Source: Shewanella subflava (GTDB taxonomy: Bacteria; Pseudomonadota; Gammaproteobacteria; Enterobacterales; Shewanellaceae). From it: a DNA stretch of 64,000 nucleotides. The stretch spans positions 1-64,000 of the forward strand of contig NZ_JAPDMX010000016.1 in the NCBI RefSeq assembly GCF_025971955.1, read 5' to 3'. Made by a program: the position numbers and the translations under genes. Positions 34,475-42,799 of this stretch are shown here, one piece after another (within the stretch, counting starts at the first letter, position 1; each line of letters opens with the position of its first letter). Below the pieces are notes generated by a model. That model was not told where the DNA came from and did not search any database. It saw nothing but the letters and a program-made list of their open reading frames with translations.

Positions 34475-36124
34475 TTACATGTTTGGATAGTTAGGGCCAC
34501 CACCACCTTCAGGGGTTACCCAGGTAATATTTTGGCTTGGATCTTTAATGTCGCAGGTCTTACAGTGAATACAGTTTTGACCATTGATAACAAACTTTTT
34601 ATTGCCAGCTTCTTCAACCACTTCATACACGCCAGCAGGGCAATATCGTTGTGCTGGCTCATCGAACTTGACGAGGTTGATGGCAATCGGCACGCTCTTG
34701 TCTTTTAAACGTAAATGACAAGGTTGATTTTCTTCATGATAGGTACTTGATAAATATACCGATGAAAGCTTATCGAAACTGAGTTTTCCATCCGGTTTTG
34801 GGTAGTCAATTTTGCTGTAGTCGCTAGCGAATCCCATATTGGCATAATCTGGGGTTTCATCTCTGAATGTCACAGGGAACTTACCGCCAAACCAGTTTTG
34901 ATCAATAAAGTTAAATGCGCCACCGATTAAGGTACCAAACTTATGCAATGCGGGGCCAAAATTGCGCGATTGATATAATTCTTCATGTAACCAGCTTTCT
35001 TCAAAACGGGTTTGGAAGCAATCTAAATCTTTACCCCCAGTTAAGCCGGCAATTAAGCCTTCACCTAAGGTTTTCGCGGCAATTATGCCACTTTTGATTG
35101 CCGTGTGTGTACCTTTAATTTTGGCAAAGTTTAATGTACCGGCATTACAGCCAATAATCAGCCCGCCAGGAAAGCTCATTTTAGGTAATGAGTTTAAACC
35201 GCCTTTAGCAATGGCTCTGGCACCATAGGATAAACGTTCGCCGCCAGTTAAATACTGCGCTATGACTGGATGGGTTTTGTAGCGTTGAAATTCATCAAAT
35301 GGACTTAAATGTGGGTTTTTGTAGTTTAAGTCAACAATTAATCCCACCGCGACCTGGTTGTCTTCCATGTGATACAAAAAGCCGCCTCCAGAGGCGCCAT
35401 TGTTTAACGGCCAACCCCCCGTATGCACCACCTTACCTTGTTGATGTTGCTCTGCTGGGATTTTCCATATTTCTTTAAAACCTAAGCCGTAATGTTGCGG
35501 GGTTTTGCCATTGTCTAAATGATATTTTTCAATAAGTTGCTTGCCTAGGTGGCCTCGGCAGCCCTCTGAAAAAACGGTATATTTTGCATGAAGTTCCATG
35601 CCAGGCATGTAACTGTCTTTAGGTTGACCGTCTTCACCCACGCCCATGTCGCCGATTAAAATGCCTTTGACGCTGTTGTCATCATTAAACAGTAATTCGC
35701 TAGCAGCAAAGCCGGGAAAGATTTCCACGCCCATGGCTTCGGCCCGTTCGGCTAACCAACGGGCTAAATTACCCACGCTAATAATGTAATTACCATTATT
35801 GTGCATGGTTTTGGGGACTAAACTATTGGGAATTAAGCGTGATTGGGTGTCTGAATTGAATAAATAAATGTCATCGTGGGTGACTTTGGTTTTTACTGGC
35901 GAGTCAGCATCGCGCCAATCATCAAATAGCTCATCTAACACATCAGCTTGAAATACCGCACCTGAAAGAATATGTGCGCCGACTTCAGAACCTTTTTCCA
36001 CCACACAGACGGTGATCTCTTTGTCTGCATCTTTTGATATTTGCATTAGACGACATGCGGTTGCTAATCCTGCAGGACCAGCGCCGACGATTACTACGTC
36101 GAACTCCATTGATTCGCGTTCCAT
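34475..36124 (-). CDS. Electron transfer flavoprotein-ubiquinone oxidoreductase
   Basis: A 549-residue inner-membrane-associated FAD/4Fe-4S enzyme that moves electrons from ETF (fatty-acid and amino-acid dehydrogenases) into the quinone pool. The start at 36124 is preferred because AAGGTGA lies just upstream; the longer frame begins at a TTG. N-terminal FAD motif VVIVGAGPAGLATACRL; C-terminal cluster ligands in YCPAGVYE and NCIHCKTCDIKDP; the end GGGGPNYPNM is the usual one for this family. The etfAB genes are not in the window. Confidence 0.96.
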   Translation of the reverse strand: MERESMEFDVVIVGAGPAGLATACRLMQISKDADKEITVCVVEKGSEVGAHILSGAVFQADVLDELFDDWRDADSPVKTKVTHDDIYLFNSDTQSRLIPNSLVPKTMHNNGNYIISVGNLARWLAERAEAMGVEIFPGFAASELLFNDDNSVKGILIGDMGVGEDGQPKDSYMPGMELHAKYTVFSEGCRGHLGKQLIEKYHLDNGKTPQHYGLGFKEIWKIPAEQHQQGKVVHTGGWPLNNGASGGGFLYHMEDNQVAVGLIVDLNYKNPHLSPFDEFQRYKTHPVIAQYLTGGERLSYGARAIAKGGLNSLPKMSFPGGLIIGCNAGTLNFAKIKGTHTAIKSGIIAAKTLGEGLIAGLTGGKDLDCFQTRFEESWLHEELYQSRNFGPALHKFGTLIGGAFNFIDQNWFGGKFPVTFRDETPDYANMGFASDYSKIDYPKPDGKLSFDKLSSVYLSSTYHEENQPCHLRLKDKSVPIAINLVKFDEPAQRYCPAGVYEVVEEAGNKKFVINGQNCIHCKTCDIKDPSQNITWVTPEGGGGPNYPNM

Positions 36125-36141
36125 CTTATCACCTTTCAATT

Positions 36142-36163
36142 ACCCGTTTTGTCGGGTTTTTTT
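36142..36163. other. Small hairpin in the ETF-QO leader
   Basis: ACCCG (36142-36146) pairs with CGGGT (36153-36157), with a T-run to 36163 on the plus strand. On the plus strand it looks like a short terminator pointing toward moaA; on the minus strand it would sit in the 5' leader of ETF-QO, 18 nt before the start codon. Confidence 0.5.
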
Positions 36164-36181
36164 GTTTTTATTACGCCGTAT

Positions 36182-36193
36182 AAACGATCGTTT
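36182..36193. promoter_or_regulatory. Perfect 12-bp dyad AAAC-GATC-GTTT, possible PsrA operator
   Basis: It lies 58-69 nt upstream of the ETF-QO start. The spacing matches the AAAC-N(2-4)-GTTT half-sites described for PsrA, a fatty-acid-responsive repressor that controls beta-oxidation and ETF genes in gammaproteobacteria. Identification of the regulator is inference. Confidence 0.4.
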
Positions 36194-36257
36194 TATCTTT
36201 TTACTAACCTTACCGCAAATTTATCCAGTAGCCCAGTATTTCAATCGATTTGATCAT

Positions 36258-36273
36258 CGTGAGCCGAGTCACA
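36258..36273. promoter_or_regulatory. CRP-like site in the ETF-QO / moaA divergent region
   Basis: CGTGA-GCCGAG-TCACA matches the CRP consensus TGTGA-N6-TCACA at nine of ten positions. It lies 134 nt before the ETF-QO start and ~200 nt before moaA. In Shewanella CRP is a main activator of anaerobic respiration genes. Confidence 0.6.
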
Positions 36274-36361
36274 ATTCACTGTAGAACTTGTCTTCATTAT
36301 GGACAAATTCAATAAAATGACTACTTGTCAGTTCAGTTTTAGGCCTATAATCAAGGTTGAC

Positions 36362-36466
36362 GGTTCTCCGAGCTTTTTATCCTACGTCACCAGATATGGG
36401 TATTTAGCCGTGGTAATAATGCCACCGGGGTGGGCAAAGAAATGCACTCACCTCCCACACTTGGAA
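36362..36466 (+). ncRNA. Probable Moco RNA motif (molybdenum cofactor riboswitch) in moaA leader
   Basis: The ~100 nt before moaA contain blocks that I associate with the Moco RNA motif found upstream of moaA: TCTCCGAGC near the 5' side, a GCCACCGGGGTGGGC hairpin around 36422-36436, the AAAGAAATGCACTCACC stretch, CTCCCAC pairing back to GTGGG, and TTGGAAAGG ending at the ribosome site. The position next to the Shine-Dalgarno fits translational control by cofactor. Not confirmed by covariance search. Confidence 0.55.
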
Positions 36467-36474
36467 AGGTTAAC

Positions 36475-37455
36475 ATGTCCCAATTACAAGACAGTTTTGG
36501 TCGAAAATTTCACTATTTGCGCATGTCAGTCACTGACGTGTGTAATTTCAAATGCACCTATTGTTTGCCTGATGGCTATCGTCCCGATGGTAAGCCAAGC
36601 TTTTTGACGTTATCAGAAATTGAACATCTGGTGGCGGCCTTCGGCGAAGTCGGTACCCAAAAAATTCGTATTACCGGTGGCGAGCCCACGCTGCGTAAAG
36701 ACTTTACCGACATAGTGCGCATTGTTGCTGATAATCCTAATATCCATACCGTGGCGACAACAACCAATGGTTATCGTTTAGAGAAAAACGCGAGAACTTG
36801 GTACGACGCAGGTTTAAGGCGCATTAATGTGTCGGTTGACAGTTTAGATCCGCGAATGTTCTATCAAATCACGGGTGAAAATAAGTTTGATGAAGTCATG
36901 CGTGGTATTGATGCCGCTTTAGAGGCGGGATTTGAGCGGGTTAAAGTCAATGCGGTATTATTGAAAGATCTAAACAGTAAAGATTTACCGCGTTTTCTAC
37001 ACTGGATAAAACACACACCCATTGATTTGCGTTTTATTGAGTTAATGGAGACGGGCTTAGGCCATGATTATTTTAAAGCGCACCATTTAGCGGGCGCGGA
37101 TATTAAAGCGCGATTGATGGCTGAAGGTTGGTTGCATGATAAGCCCCGTGTTGATGACGGCCCTGCACAAAACTTTAGCCGACCTGATTACCAAGGCCGT
37201 ATTGGCCTGATTATGCCTTACGCAAAAGACTTTTGCGCCAGCTGTAATCGCCTACGGGTATCTGCTAAAGGTAAACTGCACTTATGTTTGTTTACTGAAA
37301 ATGGTTTAAATTTGCGTGACTTATTGCAGCATGCCGATCAACGTCCAGAGTTAATTGCACGCTTACATAGTCAATTGGCCCAAAAAGAACAAACCCATTA
37401 TTTACATCAAGGGATCACGGGTGTCACTCAGCATCTTGCATCTATTGGTGGTTAG
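36475..37455 (+). CDS. moaA: GTP 3',8-cyclase MoaA
   Basis: Radical SAM enzyme of the first step of molybdopterin synthesis (GTP to 3',8-cyclo-GTP). The ATG at 36475 follows GGAAAGG; the frame opens 45 nt earlier inside the leader. The 326-residue protein has the N-terminal cluster [20 protein letters not shown], the C-terminal cluster FCASCNRLR...LHLCLF, and the C-terminal Gly-Gly that activates the enzyme. First gene of a seven-gene moa-mod run. Confidence 0.97.
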   Translation: MSQLQDSFGRKFHYLRMSVTDVCNFKCTYCLPDGYRPDGKPSFLTLSEIEHLVAAFGEVGTQKIRITGGEPTLRKDFTDIVRIVADNPNIHTVATTTNGYRLEKNARTWYDAGLRRINVSVDSLDPRMFYQITGENKFDEVMRGIDAALEAGFERVKVNAVLLKDLNSKDLPRFLHWIKHTPIDLRFIELMETGLGHDYFKAHHLAGADIKARLMAEGWLHDKPRVDDGPAQNFSRPDYQGRIGLIMPYAKDFCASCNRLRVSAKGKLHLCLFTENGLNLRDLLQHADQRPELIARLHSQLAQKEQTHYLHQGITGVTQHLASIGG

Positions 37456-37488
37456 TTTTATTTCTCTCAAATATAAAGGCTTTAATTC

Positions 37489-37965
37489 ATGAGCAATGCA
37501 TTTACCCACATTAATGCTGATGGCAATGCCCATATGGTCGATGTCACTGAAAAAGCGGTTACCGAACGTGAAGCACGCGCTGAAGCATTTATTGAAATGG
37601 CTCCCGCAACCCTTGAAATGATCATGAGTGGTAGTCACCATAAAGGTGATGTGTTTGCCACAGCGCGCATTGCAGGTATTCAAGCGGCAAAAAAAACCTC
37701 TGATCTTATTCCCTTGTGTCATCCATTGATGTTAACCAAAGTGGAAGTTGATTTAGTGGCAGAGCCTGAATTTAACCGTGTTCGCATTAATAGTTTATGT
37801 AAATTGTCAGGTAAGACGGGTGTTGAAATGGAAGCGTTAACTGCTGCGTCAGTTGCCGCGTTGACGATTTATGACATGTGTAAAGCCGTGCAAAAAGATA
37901 TGCTGATCTCACAGGTGAGATTGTTAGAAAAGCGTGGCGGTAAATCAGGTCATTTCAAGGCATAG
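37489..37965 (+). CDS. moaC: Cyclic pyranopterin monophosphate synthase MoaC
   Basis: A 158-residue enzyme converting 3',8-cyclo-GTP to cPMP, acting with MoaA. Family motifs: [20 protein letters not shown] near residue 16, [13 protein letters not shown] with active-site His/Lys residues, and [24 protein letters not shown]. It starts 33 nt after moaA. No moaB intervenes, in contrast with E. coli moaABCDE. Confidence 0.97.
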   Translation: MSNAFTHINADGNAHMVDVTEKAVTEREARAEAFIEMAPATLEMIMSGSHHKGDVFATARIAGIQAAKKTSDLIPLCHPLMLTKVEVDLVAEPEFNRVRINSLCKLSGKTGVEMEALTAASVAALTIYDMCKAVQKDMLISQVRLLEKRGGKSGHFKA

Positions 37966-38039
37966 TGTGATGGTTGAGTTGTAATGAAAGACTCGGCAAA
38001 ATTGTATTAATCTCGTTTTTACACAGTAAAGAGACCCCT

Positions 38040-38288
38040 ATGATCCAAGTATTATTTTTTGCTCAGGTTCGTGAATTATTGGGCACGGCTAAACTTGCAT
38101 TTCCAGCACAAGATATCACCACGACTGAATCCTTAAGAGCAGCATTAGCCGCTCAAGATGACAAATGGGCTAAGGTTATGGCTTCTGACAAGTTATTGGT
38201 CGCGGTTAATCAAACGATGAGTCATTGGGATTCTGCAGTGGCTGACGGTGACGAAGTGGCATTTTTCCCTCCAGTTACGGGAGGTTAA
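38040..38288 (+). CDS. moaD: Molybdopterin synthase sulfur carrier MoaD
   Basis: An 82-residue ubiquitin-like protein ending FFPPVTGG; the terminal Gly-Gly is adenylated by MoeB and then thiocarboxylated. The start is the ATG at 38040; the open frame upstream lacks a ribosome site. The stop codon overlaps the moaE start (TAATG), consistent with equal production of the MoaD-MoaE complex. Confidence 0.95.
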   Translation: MIQVLFFAQVRELLGTAKLAFPAQDITTTESLRAALAAQDDKWAKVMASDKLLVAVNQTMSHWDSAVADGDEVAFFPPVTGG

Positions 38289-38752
38289 TGGTAATGAAAG
38301 CGGCAAACATACGTGTACAAACGGCAGATTTTAATGTTGCTGAAGAATATGCCCTGCTTGCAAGTGATAACAGTGACGGTGCTGTGGTTAACTTTGTGGG
38401 TAAAGTGCGTGACTTTAATGATGGTAATCCAGTCACTGATTTAACCTTAGAGCACTATCCTGGTATGACAGAAGCGGTACTGCAGCAAATTACCGAGCAA
38501 GCCCATGCCCGCTGGCCATTGAATAATGTCACCATTATTCACCGTGTAGGGACCATGGCTTTAGGTGAGCAAATCGTGTTTATTGGTGTAACCAGCGCCC
38601 ATCGTAAAGCGGCATTTGCCGCATGCGAGTTTTTGATCGACTTTTTGAAAACCAAAGCGCCATTTTGGAAGCTAGAAGCGGGCGATAGCGGCAGCCACTG
38701 GGTTGATGCCCGTGACAGTGATGAACAAGCTGCCAAAATGTGGCAACCGTAA
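38288..38752 (+). CDS. moaE: Molybdopterin synthase catalytic subunit MoaE
   Basis: A 154-residue subunit that converts cPMP to molybdopterin using sulfur from MoaD thiocarboxylate. Motifs: VNFVGKVRDFNDG, LEHYPGMTE, IVFIGVTSAHRKAAFAACEF and KTKAPFWKLE (catalytic Lys). A GGGAGG ribosome site serves the ATG at 38288 or 38294. modA starts 6 nt after the stop, so moa and mod appear co-transcribed. Confidence 0.96.
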   Translation: MVMKAANIRVQTADFNVAEEYALLASDNSDGAVVNFVGKVRDFNDGNPVTDLTLEHYPGMTEAVLQQITEQAHARWPLNNVTIIHRVGTMALGEQIVFIGVTSAHRKAAFAACEFLIDFLKTKAPFWKLEAGDSGSHWVDARDSDEQAAKMWQP

Positions 38753-38758
38753 CCTTGT

Positions 38759-39658
38759 ATGATGCCTTTATCTGATAGGGTTGATGGTTTTTTTGTGCAA
38801 AAATTAGCTTATGCGAAATCGTTAATTCAAATCAGCGCCAAAATAGCCATATTATTGATGTTTACCGGCTGCTTGATGCAGCCTCACTTTGCTTTTTCCT
38901 CTTCAAATCCCCCTATTGCTGTTGCGGCCAACGTTAAGTTTGCTATGGATGATATTGCCGCCCAGTTCACTCAAGATACGGGAATGTCAGTACGTTTGAG
39001 CTATGGTTCATCGGGCAATTTTGTTTCGCAAATTCAACATGGTGCACCATTTGAATTATTACTGAGTGCAGATGAATTTTATCCTAATCAATTAGTTGAA
39101 GCAGGGTTCACCCAAGACGAAGGTCAGATTTATGCGATGGGGCGTTTAGCTATTGCAGCAGCAAAAAATTCGCCATTAGCGTTGGATAGCCAGTTGCTTG
39201 GGGTAAGGGCATTAATTGAATCCGGTAAGCTAAAGCGTTTTGCTATCGCCAACCCAGCCCATGCTCCCTATGGTGAACGGGCACAGCAGGTATTAGACAA
39301 ACAAGGTTTGTGGCAGGCGGTTGAGCCTTATATTATTCTGGGCGAAAATGCCTCACAAGCGGCACAGTTTGCAGTTAGCGGTTCGACTGAAGGCGGTATT
39401 GTCCCTTTGTCATTGGTGTTAACTCCAAACTTTGAACGAATGGGCCGGTATGCCGCCATTGATGACACACTTTATCAGCCAATCAAACAACGGATGGTGT
39501 TAATGAAACAAGCCTCTAACACGGCGGTTGCATTTTACCATTACATACAAACTCCTGCTGCACAGGCCATCTTGATTAAATTCGGTTTTCATGTGCCCGA
39601 ATCGACTCAGCCCCCTGAGATAAACCACCAATTATCAGCGCCTGAAGGGAGTCAATAA
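38759..39658 (+). CDS. modA: Molybdate ABC transporter substrate-binding protein ModA
   Basis: A 299-residue periplasmic protein binding molybdate or tungstate. A leader occupies about residues 1-47 with hydrophobic IAILLMFTGC and a possible cleavage at FAFSS; the start may be further downstream because the ribosome site is weak. Mature part begins PIAVAANVKFAMDDIAAQF and contains LSYGSSGNFVSQI and GAPFELLLSADEFYP, the conserved oxyanion-binding segments. Directly followed by modB with a 1-nt gap. Confidence 0.93.
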   Translation: MMPLSDRVDGFFVQKLAYAKSLIQISAKIAILLMFTGCLMQPHFAFSSSNPPIAVAANVKFAMDDIAAQFTQDTGMSVRLSYGSSGNFVSQIQHGAPFELLLSADEFYPNQLVEAGFTQDEGQIYAMGRLAIAAAKNSPLALDSQLLGVRALIESGKLKRFAIANPAHAPYGERAQQVLDKQGLWQAVEPYIILGENASQAAQFAVSGSTEGGIVPLSLVLTPNFERMGRYAAIDDTLYQPIKQRMVLMKQASNTAVAFYHYIQTPAAQAILIKFGFHVPESTQPPEINHQLSAPEGSQ

Positions 39659-39659
39659 T

Positions 39660-40340
39660 ATGGATTGGCAGGCTATGTGGTTATCGGTAAAACTCAGTAG
39701 CGTGACGGTATTGTTACTGATCCCGTTGGCACTGATTGTCGGCAGGGCATTGGCTTATCGCCAGTTTAAAGGCAAGTCTTGGGTTGAAGCGCTGATTATG
39801 GTGCCGTTAGTGCTGCCACCTACGGTGGTAGGTTATTACCTGTTAGTGGGGATGGGGAATCAAAGTTGGCTAGGGCAATGGGTTGAACAGCTTACAGGGC
39901 AGCAACTGGTATTTCACTTTTCAGGTTTAGTTATCGCATCTATTCTGGTTAATATTCCTTTTGCGGTGCAGCCTATTCAACGCGCCTTTGAAACCATTCC
40001 TAAAGATGTTCGGGATGCCGCAGCATGTTGCGGTATGAGCCGCTTTACCCTGTTTTTTAAAGTTGAACTCCCTATGGTTTGGCCTGGGGTGTTAACGGCG
40101 TTGGTTTTGTGTTTTTCCCATGTACTTGGTGAGTTTGGCGTAGTGTTGATGCTAGGTGGCAATATTGCTGGCGAAACCAAAACAATCTCAATTGCTATTT
40201 ACGACAGTGTGCAAGCGTTTGATTTTGATGGTGCAGGTACCATGTCGTTAGTGCTGCTATTGTTTGCCATCAGTGCATTGGCGTTGACAACGAGCCTTTC
40301 TAGGCGACTAGGAGGCCATCTTGGTCACTCAAGTCGCTGA
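39660..40340 (+). CDS. modB: Molybdate ABC transporter permease ModB
   Basis: A 226-residue inner-membrane permease with five predicted helices. Residues about 45-60 read MVPLVLPPTVVGYYLL, a typical ModB segment, and the cytoplasmic EAA loop is DAAACCGMSRFTLFFKVELP. GEFGVVLMLGGNIAGET is also characteristic. It overlaps modC by 20 nt. Confidence 0.95.
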   Translation: MDWQAMWLSVKLSSVTVLLLIPLALIVGRALAYRQFKGKSWVEALIMVPLVLPPTVVGYYLLVGMGNQSWLGQWVEQLTGQQLVFHFSGLVIASILVNIPFAVQPIQRAFETIPKDVRDAAACCGMSRFTLFFKVELPMVWPGVLTALVLCFSHVLGEFGVVLMLGGNIAGETKTISIAIYDSVQAFDFDGAGTMSLVLLLFAISALALTTSLSRRLGGHLGHSSR

Positions 40341-41427
40341 TCTGAAGTGTGATTTTTCACAGTTATCGCCGATCCCCTTAGAGGCACATTTTCATTGTAA
40401 AGCCGGTGAAATGCTGGCGGTTGTTGGCCCCTCTGGTGGCGGTAAAACTACCTTGCTGCGAATGATTGCTGGGTTAAGTCGGCCGCAATCAGGCAAAGTC
40501 ACTTATGGCGACCATGTCTGGTTTGATAGTCAGCAAAAAATTCATCAAACCCCACAGCAGCGTCATATTGGTTACGTGCCACAGCATTTTGGTTTGTTTC
40601 CGCATTTAACTGCGATGCAAAATGTGATGGCGGGATTAGATCATGTGCCTAAATCGCAGCGTAAGCAGCGCGCTTTAGCATGGCTGGAAAGAGTTAATCT
40701 TGATGGTTTACCCGACAGGTTGCCTGCACACTTGTCTGGTGGACAACGGCAACGAGTGGCTTTAGCAAGGGCGTTGGCGCGTGAACCATCGGTGTTACTG
40801 CTTGATGAGCCATTCTCTGCGGTAGACAGAGAAACTCGCGAACGGTTATACATTGAACTGGCGAGATTAAAATCCCAATTAGCTATCCCCGTGATCATGG
40901 TGACCCATGATATTCATGAAGCACAATTACTCGCAGATCGGATGATTTTAATCAGTCAGGGACAAATGTTACAGCAAGGTCGACCTTTTGAAGTGATGTC
41001 TCACCCTCGAAATGAAGCGGTTGCCAGACAAATGGGGTTACGTAATATATTTGATGCTACGGTTGTTTCCCAAGAAGAGGGGCGGGAAATGACATGGCTG
41101 ACGTTTGGGCATAATCAAATAGCGACAGAAAATGCCCCTAAGATGTCTGTTGGGCAACAGATCCGCTGGGTTATTCCTAATCAAGGGATTCGATTTAACG
41201 CTATCACCAGTGGTCGATTATGCAAAAGCATTAATAAGCTGGATGTTGAAATTGAATCTTTATTAGTGATGGGCGAGATGGTGCGAGTGATTGCGCGAAT
41301 AGCAGGCGTCGAACAGGTCATTAATGCTGATATTCCACTGCATCTTTGTCATAAATTAGCATTACAACAAGGTCAAAAAACAACCTTGGCATTGAAGTCT
41401 GACCAAATTCATATTTTACAAGCTTAA
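40321..41427 (+). CDS. modC: Molybdate ABC transporter ATPase ModC
   Basis: A 368-residue ATPase. A TTG start (40321) is supported by AGGAGG 5 nt upstream. Walker [12 protein letters not shown], signature [15 protein letters not shown], Walker [13 protein letters not shown] and the His switch MVTHD are intact. The C-terminal ~75 residues form the TOBE molybdate-binding domain that can sense internal molybdate. No ModE regulator gene is seen in the window. Confidence 0.95.
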   Translation: MVTQVADLKCDFSQLSPIPLEAHFHCKAGEMLAVVGPSGGGKTTLLRMIAGLSRPQSGKVTYGDHVWFDSQQKIHQTPQQRHIGYVPQHFGLFPHLTAMQNVMAGLDHVPKSQRKQRALAWLERVNLDGLPDRLPAHLSGGQRQRVALARALAREPSVLLLDEPFSAVDRETRERLYIELARLKSQLAIPVIMVTHDIHEAQLLADRMILISQGQMLQQGRPFEVMSHPRNEAVARQMGLRNIFDATVVSQEEGREMTWLTFGHNQIATENAPKMSVGQQIRWVIPNQGIRFNAITSGRLCKSINKLDVEIESLLVMGEMVRVIARIAGVEQVINADIPLHLCHKLALQQGQKTTLALKSDQIHILQA

Positions 41428-41585
41428 TTTTAGCTCGCCTCATCACATCACTACATGAGTATCATTCCTAATAATTTGCTGCTTGTGAGATTGTATGATC
41501 AATTATTAATCTTAACTTTCTTGGGTCTTGAGTGGGACTTAGGTAAAGTATAACAGTACGCATTCTTTTACATTTGAGGCTTAAA

Positions 41586-42107
41586 ATGGTTCGGTTGCTT
41601 GTTGCGCTGTGCTTGTTTCCATTGGTATCTATGGCCGCACCATCGATACAATCATTAGTATCCCAAGAAGGCTTATTAACGCCAATATCAGTTATGGAGC
41701 AATGGGAGCAACAAGAACAGGGAACCCTGTGCGGTTTTGGTCTTGATGTCGATAATGAACAATTAGTTTACCTATTGTCAGCCATTAATACCGATTCAAA
41801 ACGCCTTTATCAATTTGAATACAGCGCTTTAGATGGTGCTCTACTGGATGAAACCAGTCAGCCATACGAGGGTAACAACATTGAACAATTACACGCTGTT
41901 AGCCTGATGCGTGAAAAAAATATTTCTTTTTCGTCTTTAGTCAGTTTGGCCATTCAAAATCAAAATGGTTTTTTACTTCAGGCTGATTTAGACCACGACC
42001 TATCAATAAGTTATTTAGAACTACAAATGCTCAGTAATGAAGCTAAAAAAGTGATTGCTTTTGATATTGAGAATCTCCGTCCATTACCACTACTTAAATG
42101 GGATTAA
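41586..42107 (+). CDS. Secreted PepSY-domain protein upstream of a two-component system
   Basis: A 173-residue protein from the ATG at 41586 (GAGG 7 nt upstream; the open frame begins 12 nt earlier at a TTG). Signal peptide MVRLLVALCLFPLVSMAA, then two ~65-residue repeats each ending in a beta hairpin like PepSY (YQFEYSALDGALLDE; AKKVIAFDIENLRPLPL). PepSY proteins often sit with sensor kinases and may modulate periplasmic proteases or the sensor. The stop overlaps the alternative start of the regulator. Confidence 0.7.
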   Translation: MVRLLVALCLFPLVSMAAPSIQSLVSQEGLLTPISVMEQWEQQEQGTLCGFGLDVDNEQLVYLLSAINTDSKRLYQFEYSALDGALLDETSQPYEGNNIEQLHAVSLMREKNISFSSLVSLAIQNQNGFLLQADLDHDLSISYLELQMLSNEAKKVIAFDIENLRPLPLLKWD

Positions 42108-42115
42108 TTGCGACT

Positions 42116-42799
42116 ATGACTATGCGTATTTTGATCGTTGAAGATGATGCCACAACATTGAAATATGTGGCTGAAGGATTTACCGCGCAGCAGTATAGTG
42201 TTGATAGTGCAACCGATGGCCAAGAAGGGCTAACACTGGCGAAACACAATCAATATGACTTGATTGTTTTGGACCGCATGTTACCAAAACTTGATGGCTT
42301 AACTTTGCTTTCTGCACTACGTACGAGCGGAAATAAAACACCGGTTTTGATTTTATCGGCCTTAAGCCACGTAGATGAAAGAGTCAAAGGTTTACGTGCT
42401 GGTGGCGATGATTACATGACCAAGCCATTTGCATTTGCTGAGTTACTGGTCAGGGCAGAAAAACTGGCTCAGCGTAATGTTGTTGAACCCGCTAACACGG
42501 ACATTGAAGTCGGTGGGCTGAAAATGGAGCTATTAACTCGCAATGTGACCTTAGACGGTAAAGAGTTGATGTTGCAACCAAAAGAGTTTCAGTTACTTAA
42601 GTTTTTAATGGAGCATCCAAATCAGGTTATCAGCCGCACATTGTTGTTTGAAGCCGTTTGGGACTATCACTTTGATCCGCGTACCAATGTGATTGATGTG
42701 CATATCGCAAAATTACGTCGCAAGTTTGAAGAGTTGGGTCATGGTGAGTTAATTGAAACCGTAAGGGGTGCTGGATATCGTCTTTGCAAAGGGCATTAA
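42116..42799 (+). CDS. OmpR/PhoB-family response regulator
   Basis: A 227-residue regulator: receiver domain with phospho-acceptor Asp in DLIVLDRMLPKLDG and conserved Lys in DDYMTKPFAFAEL, then a winged-helix DNA-binding domain (LQPKEFQLLKFLMEHPNQVISRTLLFEAVW; ETVRGAGYRL). The start may be 42116 or 42122, giving MRILIVEDD. It overlaps the downstream kinase by 32 nt, so they are translationally coupled. Target genes unknown. Confidence 0.95.
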   Translation: MTMRILIVEDDATTLKYVAEGFTAQQYSVDSATDGQEGLTLAKHNQYDLIVLDRMLPKLDGLTLLSALRTSGNKTPVLILSALSHVDERVKGLRAGGDDYMTKPFAFAELLVRAEKLAQRNVVEPANTDIEVGGLKMELLTRNVTLDGKELMLQPKEFQLLKFLMEHPNQVISRTLLFEAVWDYHFDPRTNVIDVHIAKLRRKFEELGHGELIETVRGAGYRLCKGH

